Source of the DNA: Serpens sp964410065
GTDB lineage: Bacteria; Pseudomonadota; Gammaproteobacteria; Pseudomonadales; Pseudomonadaceae
DNA length: 64,000 nucleotides
Reading direction: 5' to 3'
Assembly (NCBI GenBank): GCA_964410065.1
Contig: CAYPFO010000013.1
Location: 3,082-67,081 of the forward strand
Positions 28,632 through 35,952 of this stretch are shown piece by piece. The translations under genes were made by a program, and so were the position numbers. Each line of letters starts with the position of its first letter. Position 1 is the first letter of the stretch. Under the pieces are notes generated by a model. It ran no database searches and had not been told where the DNA came from. It saw only the letters and a program-made list of their open reading frames with translations.

Positions 28632-29321
28632 TTAGAGGCCGTGTTGCTTGTCCAATTCGATGGCCTGCTCAAGGGCGTCAAGCAGTTCCTTGCGTACCTT
28701 GAGCTTGGTGTTGCGGTGGGCGGTCATGTTGATTTTCTTCAACTGGTTCGCCATCTCCAGCGCGGTGCCCATCAGTGTCTCAGGGGCCACCACCTTGTCC
28801 AGGAAGCCGGCTTCCAGCGCGCCTTGCGGATCAAACATCTCGCCATTGATCACTGAGCGGTGGAAGGCGGATTTGCGCAGGCGATCACGGGCAAGCTCGA
28901 TACCGACGTAATGCATGGTCATGCCGATCTGCACTTCATTCAGGCCGATACTGAACGGACCTTCAACACCGATGCGATAGTCTGCGGAAAGCAGAATAAA
29001 GGCGCCCTTGGCAACTGCATGGCCCGGACAGGCGACGATGATCGGGAAGGGGTGGGCGAGCATGCGCCGGGCCAGTGTCGAGCCGGCGGCGACCAGATCC
29101 AGCGCGTTTTGCGGGCCGGAGGTCATGACCTTGAGGTCGTAACCGCCGGAAAGAATGCCTGGCTGCCCAGTGATGATCACCACGGCGCGGTCCTGCTCGG
29201 CGCGATCCAGAGCCGCATTGAAGGCAACGATCATGTCCGGTGAAATCGCGTTGACCTTGCCATTGTGCAGGGTCAGGGTGGCGATACCGTCTGTGCATTG
29301 ATAGGAAAGCAGCTCACTCAT
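28632..29321 (-). CDS. Crotonase / enoyl-CoA hydratase-isomerase family protein
   Basis: This 229-residue protein has the crotonase fold: ILSGGYDLKVMTSGP (first oxyanion loop), AVAKGAFILLSADYRIGVEG (second), then NEVQIGMTMHYVGIELA. The usual catalytic Glu positions are not both clear (the second loop carries GLNEVQIGM), so it could be a hydratase, isomerase or another acyl-CoA enzyme. It stands alone, 91 bp from plsC on the same strand. The exact substrate cannot be inferred. Confidence 0.85.
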   Translation of the reverse strand: MSELLSYQCTDGIATLTLHNGKVNAISPDMIVAFNAALDRAEQDRAVVIITGQPGILSGGYDLKVMTSGPQNALDLVAAGSTLARRMLAHPFPIIVACPGHAVAKGAFILLSADYRIGVEGPFSIGLNEVQIGMTMHYVGIELARDRLRKSAFHRSVINGEMFDPQGALEAGFLDKVVAPETLMGTALEMANQLKKINMTAHRNTKLKVRKELLDALEQAIELDKQHGL

Positions 29322-29473
29322 GGCGGGGGTTCCTTGTGATAAGTGGCGCTGACGTTACCCAGCCGGCCTGCACAGGTAAAGCGCGATGACTGACTGAGCA
29401 GTCGCAGAGTTGATCAAAAATCCGGCATTTTTCGCCGATGATAGTTAAACGCATGAAAAAGCTGAAAAAAAGT

Positions 29474-29502
29474 TTGCCTTTAGATAAACGTTCGACTAAA
29501 TT
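29474..29502 (+). promoter_or_regulatory. Promoter of tRNA-Ser
   Basis: TTGCCT, a 17-bp spacer and TAAATT fit a sigma-70 promoter, followed by a GC-rich discriminator (AGCGCGCC) typical of stringently controlled stable RNA genes. The tRNA begins 37 bp downstream of the −10 element. Confidence 0.65.
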
Positions 29503-29539
29503 AGCGCGCCTCGACGGGGTGAACGCCCTGAAGAGATCC

Positions 29540-29629
29540 GGTGAGGTGTCCGAGCGGTTGAAGGAGCACGCCTGGAAAGCGTGTATACGGGAAACCGTAT
29601 CGTGGGTTCGAATCCCACCCTCACCGCCA
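29540..29629 (+). tRNA. tRNA-Ser (anticodon GGA)
   Basis: A 90-nt class II tRNA with a long variable arm. The acceptor stem is GGTGAGG pairing with CCTCACC, the discriminator is G and CCA is encoded. The anticodon arm is CACGC-CTGGAAA-GCGTG, giving anticodon GGA (reads UCC/UCU). The T arm is GTGGG-TTCGAAT-CCCAC. Confidence 0.97.
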
Positions 29630-29640
29630 GACGATATACA

Positions 29641-29671
29641 CAAAGCCCCGCTCTGCGGGGCTTTGTTGTTT
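29641..29671 (+). terminator. Rho-independent terminator of tRNA-Ser
   Basis: A perfect 11-bp stem CAAAGCCCCGC / GCGGGGCTTTG with loop TCT, followed by TTGTTT, 11 bp after the tRNA. Confidence 0.9.
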
Positions 29672-29975
29672 CTGGCGTTCGCCTGATGTCACCGGCCAGT
29701 ACGCTGGCTCTGGAACAGCGCTGCAGCAATCGCAACGCGTCCTGTTTTCCCTGCTGCGGGTTTTCCACTCAAGCATCCCTCTGTCACGACTGCGTTGGTT
29801 GCACCGCAGCACCGTTCTCGCTCGCGCTATTTCTATTTTCGTAAATCTGGTGACGATGCCTGGCTGCCGGCTGCGCCGTGGAACGCCGCAGTGGCTGGAT
29901 AGAGGTAGAAAATCTCGCCGCGCCGACCAAGCTTGCCTTTGACATCGAACCGGTTGGCGCCGGGGGAGGTGCTCC
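29672..29975. other. Unassigned 304-bp stretch after tRNA-Ser
   Basis: No complete gene is supported. On the minus strand a start-less open stretch ends at a TAG near 29840 and reads SPGANRFDVKGKLGRRGEIF then YLYPATAAFHG, which looks coding-like and could be the tail of a lost gene. No integrase and no direct repeat of the tRNA 3' end was found. Confidence 0.3.
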
Positions 29976-30326
29976 ATGGCAGGGTGCAAGTTGACGCTGA
30001 TACACCGTTTGGGTGCCTGGGCAGCTTCGTTCAGGCAGCGCTGGCGCGCCCTGGAAAAGCGGCGATTGGGTGCGCGGGCAGGTGGCCGCAGACTATTCGT
30101 GCGCTGCGCTTTCAGGCTTGGCGATCTGCTGATACTCGGCGGTCTATTGCTGGTTGCTGGCTGGGTGGTGCTGCCGGTGTTGCTGCTGGCAGGGTTTATC
30201 CAGCTCATTATCCGCACGCTAGCGATCGATCCGTGGCCCGAATCACCAACCTACGATCAAGTTGATCATCCAGGCCATCGAAATCATTGGCCGGAGCGTT
30301 ATGACGAGTGGGGCGATTTGAAGTAG
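29976..30326 (+). CDS. Hypothetical protein with hydrophobic centre (116 aa)
   Basis: The ATG at 29976 has a strong Shine-Dalgarno (GGGGGAGG, 6 nt upstream). The product has a basic N-terminus rich in Arg, a long hydrophobic centre (LGDLLILGGLLLVAGWVVLP then VLLLAGFIQLII, probably two helices) and a polar His/Asp-rich tail (HRNHWPERYDEWGDLK). The layout recalls the DUF3742 proteins of integrative elements, but I am not confident. No mobile-element gene is nearby. Function unknown. Confidence 0.55.
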   Translation: MAGCKLTLIHRLGAWAASFRQRWRALEKRRLGARAGGRRLFVRCAFRLGDLLILGGLLLVAGWVVLPVLLLAGFIQLIIRTLAIDPWPESPTYDQVDHPGHRNHWPERYDEWGDLK

Positions 30327-30373
30327 TCGCCCCATTTGGCGCTGCAACGTAGCGGTTGGTCGTCAGCAACCGG

Positions 30374-31936
30374 TTACTCGGCCCGTTGGGCAGTCGCGAT
30401 AACCACTTGATTGCGTCCCTGGCGTTTGGCCTGGTAAAGCGCCTGGTCTGCAGCGCGCAGCACAACTTCGATGCGCGCACTGCTAATGGGGTAATGGGCG
30501 ATCCCCAGCGACAGAGTGATCGGCTCTCCGGCCGGGCTGCGGGTGTTGGCCAGCGTGGCGCGCAGGTTTTCGGCGAATTCGCCGGACTCTTTGAGGCTGG
30601 CGTTCGGCATGAGCACCATGAATTCTTCTCCACCGCTGCGGCACAGAACATCCTGGCCACCCGAGAGCTGGCGCATTTGCTGGGCGAGAAACTGCAGCGT
30701 CAGATCGCCAATGTCATGCCCATGGGCATCATTGACCCTTTTGAAATGATCGATATCCAAGAGAATCACGGCAAACGGCTGGGCACTGACATGCCATTTA
30801 TCGATCGCTGCCTGGGCCCCGCGCCGGTTCAGCAATTCGGTCAGAGGGTCGGTCATCGAGTCGAGATTGAGCTTGCCGATTCTGTGGTTGAGCAATTCCA
30901 GTCCGGACAATATTGACTGCTTGAGCTGAGCCACTTCGAAATACCACGGCTTGATCTGCCGAACGGCGTTTTCAGCGATCTGGGCATCATCCTTTTGCAC
31001 ACTCTTGGCCAGGCTCCAGAGGGGCTGGGAAATGATGCGCGACAGCCACCAGATGCCGAGCATGACCACCAGGAAGAATGGGGCCACGGTGAGCAGCATG
31101 TTCAGCAGCAACTGGTTGAGCTCCGTGAGAGTGGTGTGCAGAGGGCGTTGCGCAACAATGCCCCAGCCCGTGCTGTGGACCGGCGCGAAACCGGCCAGCA
31201 TCTCGATGCCTTCCGAGTTGGTCAGCAGCTGGTAGCCTTCTCTGCCTTGGCCCACTTCATGGATCGCCGGATTGCCATGAATAACCTCCCCCACGCGCTC
31301 CCGCTTGTTGTGATAAATCAGTTGGCGGTCGTGCACGACATACAGGTATGAGCCGTCGCGGTAATAGTGCTCGCCCAGCAGGTCATGGAGAGCATTGTTT
31401 TCCTTGAGGTAGATCGCCCCGCCGATATAGCCCAGGTAATTGCCTTGCGCATTATGCAGGGGGTGGGTCATTGCCACGATCAAGCGTCCGGAACGAGCAA
31501 TGTAGGCTTGGCCTATGGAGGGCTGTTGGCTGGCCAAAGCGTTGCGCGAGCCTGGGCTGTTGATCAGGCTGCCTTCCGTCTGTTGGTTTTTTGGGGCTCG
31601 GGCCAGCAGTTTGCTCTCGGTATTGACGATATACACCGAGTCGAACGTTTTGGTTTGCAGGAGCAGACGGTCGACTTCGCTATCCAGGAGCTTGGGCGTG
31701 TTCGCGCCCTGGCCGATTACCGAAGCGCTGTAGGCCAGTTGTTTGCGTGCCGTGTTGAGAAAGTTTTCCGTGACCTCGGCCAGTTTCACTGCATAAATGC
31801 GGTTGGCCTCCAGCGTCTGCTTGATCAGCAGTTCACGCTGCATGTGATAAGAGGCGTAAAGGAAATAAGCCAGGACCAATGAGGTGGCTGACATGCACAG
31901 AAGTAGGATTAAGCGACGCAGATCGAGATTGGGCAT
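30374..31936 (-). CDS. Cache-domain diguanylate cyclase (GGDEF)
   Basis: The 520-residue protein has an N-terminal membrane helix (LILLLCMSATSLVLAYFLY), a periplasmic dCache-type sensor of about 240 residues (FDSVYIVNTESKLLARAP; GYIGGAIYLKE; YLYVVHDRQLIYH), a second helix (LLTVAPFFLVVMLGIWWL) and a GGDEF domain (DPLTELLNRRGAQ, DIDHFKRVNDAHGH, SGGEEF). It should make c-di-GMP in response to a small periplasmic ligand. Unlike the cyclase at 8500, it has GGQD where the RxxD inhibitory site would be. Confidence 0.9.
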   Translation of the reverse strand: MPNLDLRRLILLLCMSATSLVLAYFLYASYHMQRELLIKQTLEANRIYAVKLAEVTENFLNTARKQLAYSASVIGQGANTPKLLDSEVDRLLLQTKTFDSVYIVNTESKLLARAPKNQQTEGSLINSPGSRNALASQQPSIGQAYIARSGRLIVAMTHPLHNAQGNYLGYIGGAIYLKENNALHDLLGEHYYRDGSYLYVVHDRQLIYHNKRERVGEVIHGNPAIHEVGQGREGYQLLTNSEGIEMLAGFAPVHSTGWGIVAQRPLHTTLTELNQLLLNMLLTVAPFFLVVMLGIWWLSRIISQPLWSLAKSVQKDDAQIAENAVRQIKPWYFEVAQLKQSILSGLELLNHRIGKLNLDSMTDPLTELLNRRGAQAAIDKWHVSAQPFAVILLDIDHFKRVNDAHGHDIGDLTLQFLAQQMRQLSGGQDVLCRSGGEEFMVLMPNASLKESGEFAENLRATLANTRSPAGEPITLSLGIAHYPISSARIEVVLRAADQALYQAKRQGRNQVVIATAQRAE

Positions 31937-32177
31937 AGGTGAATCGTAACTGAATGGCCGAAAGTCGAGTGCGTAAGGCGACGCCGTATACCGTAACTCG
32001 GGGCGGGAGGGGGTTAGGTGGCCTGAGGCGGCATGCTCTGGATGTCTTGAGCCCGTCGCCGTGCAGTAAAGGTCACACCAGAGGCGATACTACGTCGAGG
32101 CTGGTCGTCAGGGTAGCGGCAAGCGCGTCATTGCGACGTGCGGATTGCGAGTAGCATGGGGAGGGAGCGAGGCAGGA

Positions 32178-32202
32178 ACTGCCCCGGCCAAGCCGGGGCA
32201 GT
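32178..32202 (-). terminator. Terminator of the HU gene
   Basis: A perfect 11-bp stem ACTGCCCCGGC / GCCGGGGCAGT with loop CAA (TTG on the minus strand) lies 8 bp after the HU stop codon. On the minus strand TTCCTGCC follows, so the T-run is weak. Confidence 0.65.
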
Positions 32203-32209
32203 CGGGGAA

Positions 32210-32482
32210 TCAGTTTACAGCGTCTTTCAGGCCCTTGCCCGGCTTGAAGCCTGGCAGCTTGGCAGCGGCGATTTGCAGGGTAGCGCCGGTCTGCGGGTTG
32301 CGGCCTTCACGGGCGGCGCGCTCCTTGACGGCGAAGGTGCCGAAACCAACCAGCGATACGCTGTCGCCATTTTTCAGGGCGTTGGTGATGCTCTCGGTGA
32401 TGGCATCCAGCGCGCGGGCAGCGGTGGTTTTCGGCAGATCGGCGGAGGCGGCGATCGCCTCGATCAGTTCAGCTTTGTTCAT
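32210..32482 (-). CDS. DNA-binding protein HU (beta-type)
   Basis: The 90-residue nucleoid protein begins MNKAELIEAIAASADLPKTTA, with the core SVSLVGFGTFAVKERAAREGRNPQTG (the R-N-P-Q-T-G arm inserts a Pro into the minor groove) and a Lys-rich end KLPGFKPGKGLKDAVN. It binds and bends DNA without sequence specificity. It is not beside lon, where the main hupB lies in many Pseudomonas, so the paralog name is left open. A TATACT −10-like hexamer (minus strand, 32511–32516) lies about 30 bp before the start. Confidence 0.92.
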   Translation of the reverse strand: MNKAELIEAIAASADLPKTTAARALDAITESITNALKNGDSVSLVGFGTFAVKERAAREGRNPQTGATLQIAAAKLPGFKPGKGLKDAVN

Positions 32483-32792
32483 GGATAACTCCAGTGGGGA
32501 ATGGTTGGCCAGTATACGCAGCCGCAAATGAATAAACTGCGCTGTGTGTTGACCGATTGCACCTCGCTTGGCCCTTTGGGCCTCAGGCTGCGACCTGCTG
32601 ATCAGGCCTCGCCGGCGGGAGCGAAAAGAAAACGCCTGCAAAAGATAAAGGCTGAGGGCTTGTCTGGCGAGCCCCCAATAGAGAAGTTACTGCGATTTAG
32701 ACGCTCGCCGTGTGCTGCGTGCCGCGATTTGATGGTTTTTTATCCACTGACTGGCGCGTTTCCAGTGTGGCGGTGATTTTTCGGAGTTTTGC
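32483..32792. other. 310-bp gap between HU gene and earP
   Basis: A divergent intergenic region. It holds the HU promoter (TATACT on the minus strand at 32511–32516). Towards earP there is ATTTTTCGGAGTTTTGC, with a CGGAG Shine-Dalgarno just before the ATG. A short mirrored stretch, CCTTTGGGCCTCAGG at 32572, is not a clear hairpin. I see no gene. Confidence 0.4.
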
Positions 32793-33932
32793 ATGTCGCG
32801 TTCCTGGGACATTTTTTGCTGCGTCGTCGACAACTATGGCGACATTGGCGTGACGTGGCGCCTGGCCCGACAACTGGCCATTGAGCATGATCAGCGTGTG
32901 CGCTTGTGGGTCGATGAGCTGGCCGCGTTTGCGCGCTTGTGTCCCGAGGCAGACATCACAGCGAGCGTGCAACACCACGTGGGGGTCGAAGTGCGTCAAT
33001 GGCCGCGGGATTGGCTGCCGGTTGCGCCCGCCGAGGTGGTGATTGAAGCCTTTGCTTGTCGCCTGCCTGCGCTATTCGAGGCCGCCATGGCGTCTCGGAC
33101 GCCGGCGCCGCTGTGGCTGAACCTGGAATACCTCAGTGCCGAAGACTGGGTGGCGGGTTGTCATGGGTTGTCCTCGCCGCAGTCCGGTGGATTGCAAAAA
33201 TATTTCTTTTTCCCCGGCTTTGGCTCGGCAACCGGCGGACTGTTGCGGGAAGGCGATCTATTGGCACGGCGCAGGTCGTTTCAAGCCGATGGGCAGGCGC
33301 AGCAGGCGTTTCTGGCCAGCCTGGGGGTGCAGCGGCGCCCCGAAGAACGGCTGATTTCGCTGTTCGCCTACGAGAATCGAGGTCTGGCCAGTTGGCTGCA
33401 GGCGTTGGCTGATGATGCCAGGCCTACTCGGCTGTTGATTCCCGAGGGGCGCATCCAGGCCGACTTGCAGGCCTGGCTGGCCGGCCCTCCTTTGCGTGCG
33501 GGCGACAGATGCCAGCGGGGCAATCTGCGCATCAACGTGTTGCCCTTTGTCCGACAGGAAGAATACGACCAGCTACTGTGGTGCTGCGATTTCAACGCGG
33601 TGCGCGGCGAGGATTCCTTCCTGCGCGCGCAGTGGGCCGGGCGGCCCATGCTCTGGCATATCTATCCGCAGGAAGACGGGGCGCACTGGGACAAGTTGCA
33701 GGCCTTTCTGAATCAATATTGCCGGACCCTGGCGCCCGATGCTGCGCGGGCTGTGGGTGAATTATGGCGGGCCTGGAATGCCGGAGAGGACATGGCGGGG
33801 CCGTGGCGGCGCTGGCTGGCGTGTGAGGATGATCTGCAGCGGCATGCCGAGGCCTGGAGTAGCGAGCGGGGAGCGGAAACGGATCTGGCCAGCAACCTGT
33901 TGCGCTTCAGCGAGCGCATGCGCGATGCCTGA
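32793..33932 (+). CDS. earP: EF-P arginine rhamnosyltransferase EarP
   Basis: EarP attaches rhamnose from dTDP-L-rhamnose to Arg32 of EF-P, activating it to relieve ribosome stalling at polyproline. The 379-residue protein shows the family N-terminus CCVVDNYGDIGVTWRLARQL, with Asp13 and Asp17, residues reported as catalytic in the family. The C-terminal nucleotide-sugar site includes CDFNAVRGEDSFLRAQWAGRP, with the conserved Arg-Gly-Glu-Asp. Its partner efp is the next gene, 126 bp downstream and with its own promoter. Confidence 0.95.
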   Translation: MSRSWDIFCCVVDNYGDIGVTWRLARQLAIEHDQRVRLWVDELAAFARLCPEADITASVQHHVGVEVRQWPRDWLPVAPAEVVIEAFACRLPALFEAAMASRTPAPLWLNLEYLSAEDWVAGCHGLSSPQSGGLQKYFFFPGFGSATGGLLREGDLLARRRSFQADGQAQQAFLASLGVQRRPEERLISLFAYENRGLASWLQALADDARPTRLLIPEGRIQADLQAWLAGPPLRAGDRCQRGNLRINVLPFVRQEEYDQLLWCCDFNAVRGEDSFLRAQWAGRPMLWHIYPQEDGAHWDKLQAFLNQYCRTLAPDAARAVGELWRAWNAGEDMAGPWRRWLACEDDLQRHAEAWSSERGAETDLASNLLRFSERMRDA

Positions 33933-33987
33933 GGGCGTGCAGTCGGGGCAGGCGGAGAAGGTTCGTCAGGCAGTCCGTGGGGCACAG

Positions 33988-34016
33988 TTACTAATTTCGC
34001 GCGAATTGGCTATCAT
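33988..34016 (+). promoter_or_regulatory. Promoter of efp
   Basis: TTACTA, a 17-bp spacer and TATCAT fit a sigma-70 promoter 43 bp before the efp ATG. It implies that efp is expressed separately from earP, which fits its high demand. Confidence 0.55.
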
Positions 34017-34058
34017 ACGCGGCCTGTTTTTTGTCCCTCATCTGCACGGATATCCCGT

Positions 34059-34625
34059 ATGAAAACCGCACAAGAATTTCGCGCTGGCCAGGTAGCCAAC
34101 ATCAACGGCACTCCCTGGGTCATCCAGAAAGCCGAGTTCAACAAGTCCGGCCGTAACTCTGCGGTCGTCAAGATGAAGCTGAAGAACCTGCTCACCGGCG
34201 CTGCTACCGAAACGGTATTCAAGGCCGACGACAAGTTCGAGACGATCATCCTCGAGCGCAAGGAGGTTACCTACTCCTACTTCGCCGATCCGCTGTACGT
34301 GTTCATGGACGCTGAGTTCAACCAGTACGAGATCGAGAAGGACGACCTGGAAGGCGTGATGACCTTCATCGAAGACGGCATGACCGACGTCTGCGAAGCC
34401 GTGTTCTACAACGACAAGGTCATCTCCGTTGAACTGCCGACCAGCATCGTTCGCCAGATCGCCTACACCGAGCCGTCTGTACGTGGCGACACGTCCGGCA
34501 AGGTCATGAAGACTGCCCGCCTGAACAACGGTGCCGAGCTGCAAGTATCCGCCTTCTGCGAAATCGGTGACTTCATCGAAATCGACACTCGCACCGGCGA
34601 GTACAAGGCCCGCGTCAAGGCCTGA
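34059..34625 (+). CDS. efp: Elongation factor P
   Basis: EF-P binds stalled ribosomes and speeds peptide bonds at consecutive prolines. The 188-residue protein has three beta-barrel domains. The loop that reaches the peptidyl-transferase centre is FNKSGRNSAVVKMK, with Arg32 at the tip in place of the lysine used by E. coli. Arg32 is the target of EarP, encoded directly upstream. The end CEIGDFIEIDTRTGEYKARV matches the EF-P signature. Confidence 0.97.
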   Translation: MKTAQEFRAGQVANINGTPWVIQKAEFNKSGRNSAVVKMKLKNLLTGAATETVFKADDKFETIILERKEVTYSYFADPLYVFMDAEFNQYEIEKDDLEGVMTFIEDGMTDVCEAVFYNDKVISVELPTSIVRQIAYTEPSVRGDTSGKVMKTARLNNGAELQVSAFCEIGDFIEIDTRTGEYKARVKA

Positions 34626-34684
34626 GCCTGATACGCATGTCGAGCTGCCGTCAGCCTGGCTGACCGCGCTGGCAGGTTCGACCC

Positions 34685-34719
34685 AAAACCCCGACTTCCT
34701 CGGAAGGGCGGGGTTTTTT
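34685..34719 (+). terminator. Terminator of efp
   Basis: AAAACCCCG pairs with CGGGGTTTT, and the inner CTTCC/GGAAG extends the stem, followed by T residues. It lies 59 bp after the efp stop. Confidence 0.85.
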
Positions 34720-34881
34720 AGTGGCTGAAAACAGCAAAACACCCATGCCTTTGGTCGGTTATAGCCAGAGCAATCATGGGTTTGTGATTGGGGTCGCTTT
34801 TACGGACATCCGCTGAATAGTCTTCGGCAATCGCCTGTCTACGCTGTGGGGACCATACCAACATGCCCCAAGGAGGGAGGA

Positions 34882-35076
34882 ATGCTGTGTACATCTACTG
34901 ATGCCGAACGACGCGCCGTGAATGCTTTGCTGGACTGGCTGAAAGCCAGGCGCCTGGTCACGGGGGCCATGGAGATGGCAGAAGCGGAGCGGATGCTCGA
35001 TGAGGCCGCGCGGCAAGTCATTCTGACCGGGGCGCGCAAACTGCCTAGGGAACACCTGCTGGAGCTTGAGTTGTAG
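34882..35076 (+). CDS. Small hypothetical protein (64 aa)
   Basis: The ATG at 34882 is preceded by a near-perfect Shine-Dalgarno (AAGGAGGGAGG). The product begins MLCTSTDAERRAVNALLDWL and reads as two amphipathic helices (AMEMAEAERMLDEAARQVIL) with a charged end LPREHLLELEL. A good terminator follows at 35116. It therefore looks like a complete monocistronic unit of unknown function. No family recognised; an earlier in-frame ATG at 34846 lacks a ribosome site. Confidence 0.6.
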   Translation: MLCTSTDAERRAVNALLDWLKARRLVTGAMEMAEAERMLDEAARQVILTGARKLPREHLLELEL

Positions 35077-35115
35077 TCACGAAAAGGACCTGCGGATGGT
35101 GCAGGTCTGTCACCC

Positions 35116-35150
35116 AAAACCCCGGAGCGTCATGGCCGGGGTTTTTCTTT
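35116..35150 (+). terminator. Terminator after the 64-aa gene
   Basis: AAAACCCCGG and CCGGGGTTTTT flank a 10-nt loop and are followed by a T-rich tail (CTTTG). It ends 74 bp after the small gene's stop. Confidence 0.85.
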
Positions 35151-35542
35151 GTCTGCGTTGGCAACTTGGTGAGTTCGCCATCACGATTTACGGGCATTGT
35201 GCCTTTATCGAGGTAGGGCCTGCCAACTTGTGCACAATAGCGTCGTTCGTTGTCAAGTTACTCTCACATTCATTTGCAAGTCTTTGATTTGAGATCGAGA
35301 TATTTATAAGTCATTGAAAACTAACGAATTTGTTTGGGTGGTTAAAGAATGGACAATTTGACTCAAGGGCCCGGAGCATCACGCTTTGCAGTGTTTCTCA
35401 GCGGCTTCTCAACAGAGTTATCCACAGAAATTGTGAATTGCTGAGCATGGGGCGCTAGAGCTTATATGGGCTTTTTTTGCAAGCCTTTACCCGGCTGTAA
35501 AAAAGTGTAGAGTGCCGCCCCCCTTGGCTGTTTGCAGAATCC
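35151..35542. other. 392-bp non-coding gap, AT-rich centre, with DnaA-box match
   Basis: No supported gene. The part from about 35280 to 35345 is unusually AT-rich for this genome (GATATTTATAAGTCATTGAAAA). A perfect DnaA-box consensus TTATCCACA occurs at 35418–35426. CTCAGC at 35398 and GCTGAG at 35439 flank this region as a short inverted repeat. Near the right end, TTTACC at 35486–35491, a 16-bp spacer and TAGAGT at 35508–35513 may be the promoter of the following gene. Confidence 0.45.
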
Positions 35543-35872
35543 ATGAAGCGCCTACACCCGACCATTTCTTCGCCCTCTGCTGCAGTGCCGCGCAGTGGTT
35601 TGCCGCTGCGGCTGGCCGGCTGGTTGTTGGATAGCCCACTACTGGGGCAGACCACCAGCGCCAAGCAACTGGCTGGCAACTTGCTGAAGCAGCCGGCACG
35701 GCAGGGTGTGGTGGAAGCGCAACGTCGCCTGGGATTACTGCTTTGCCATGATTGCGGCAACGCTCGCGACCGGCGCATCGGCCAGGCGCTGTTGCAGCAG
35801 GCGGCACGCGCGGGCGATGAACGTGCCCTGCAGGCGTTGGGTCTGGCGGAAAATCCGCCGCTTTCAGAGTAA
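35543..35872 (+). CDS. Sel1-like repeat small protein (109 aa)
   Basis: The product has an N-terminal basic/proline stretch and then helical segments that fit one or two Sel1/TPR-like units: AQRRLGLLLCHDCGNARDRR then IGQALLQQAARAGDERALQALG, with the spaced Ala/Gly/Leu pattern of Sel1. Such units mediate protein contacts. It ends 80 bp before rmuC. The function is unknown, and the family assignment is tentative. Confidence 0.65.
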   Translation: MKRLHPTISSPSAAVPRSGLPLRLAGWLLDSPLLGQTTSAKQLAGNLLKQPARQGVVEAQRRLGLLLCHDCGNARDRRIGQALLQQAARAGDERALQALGLAENPPLSE

Positions 35873-35952
35873 TTCACCCCGTTCGGCCGCACGGCCGGAT
35901 CAGTGGGCTGGATATACTCGCCGCATTCGCTGAATCCATGCCGGGAGCTGTC

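Noticed and set aside
35066..35287. 73-codon open frame after the 64-aa gene
   Set aside because: It runs through a strong terminator, has no ribosome site and no protein-like pattern.
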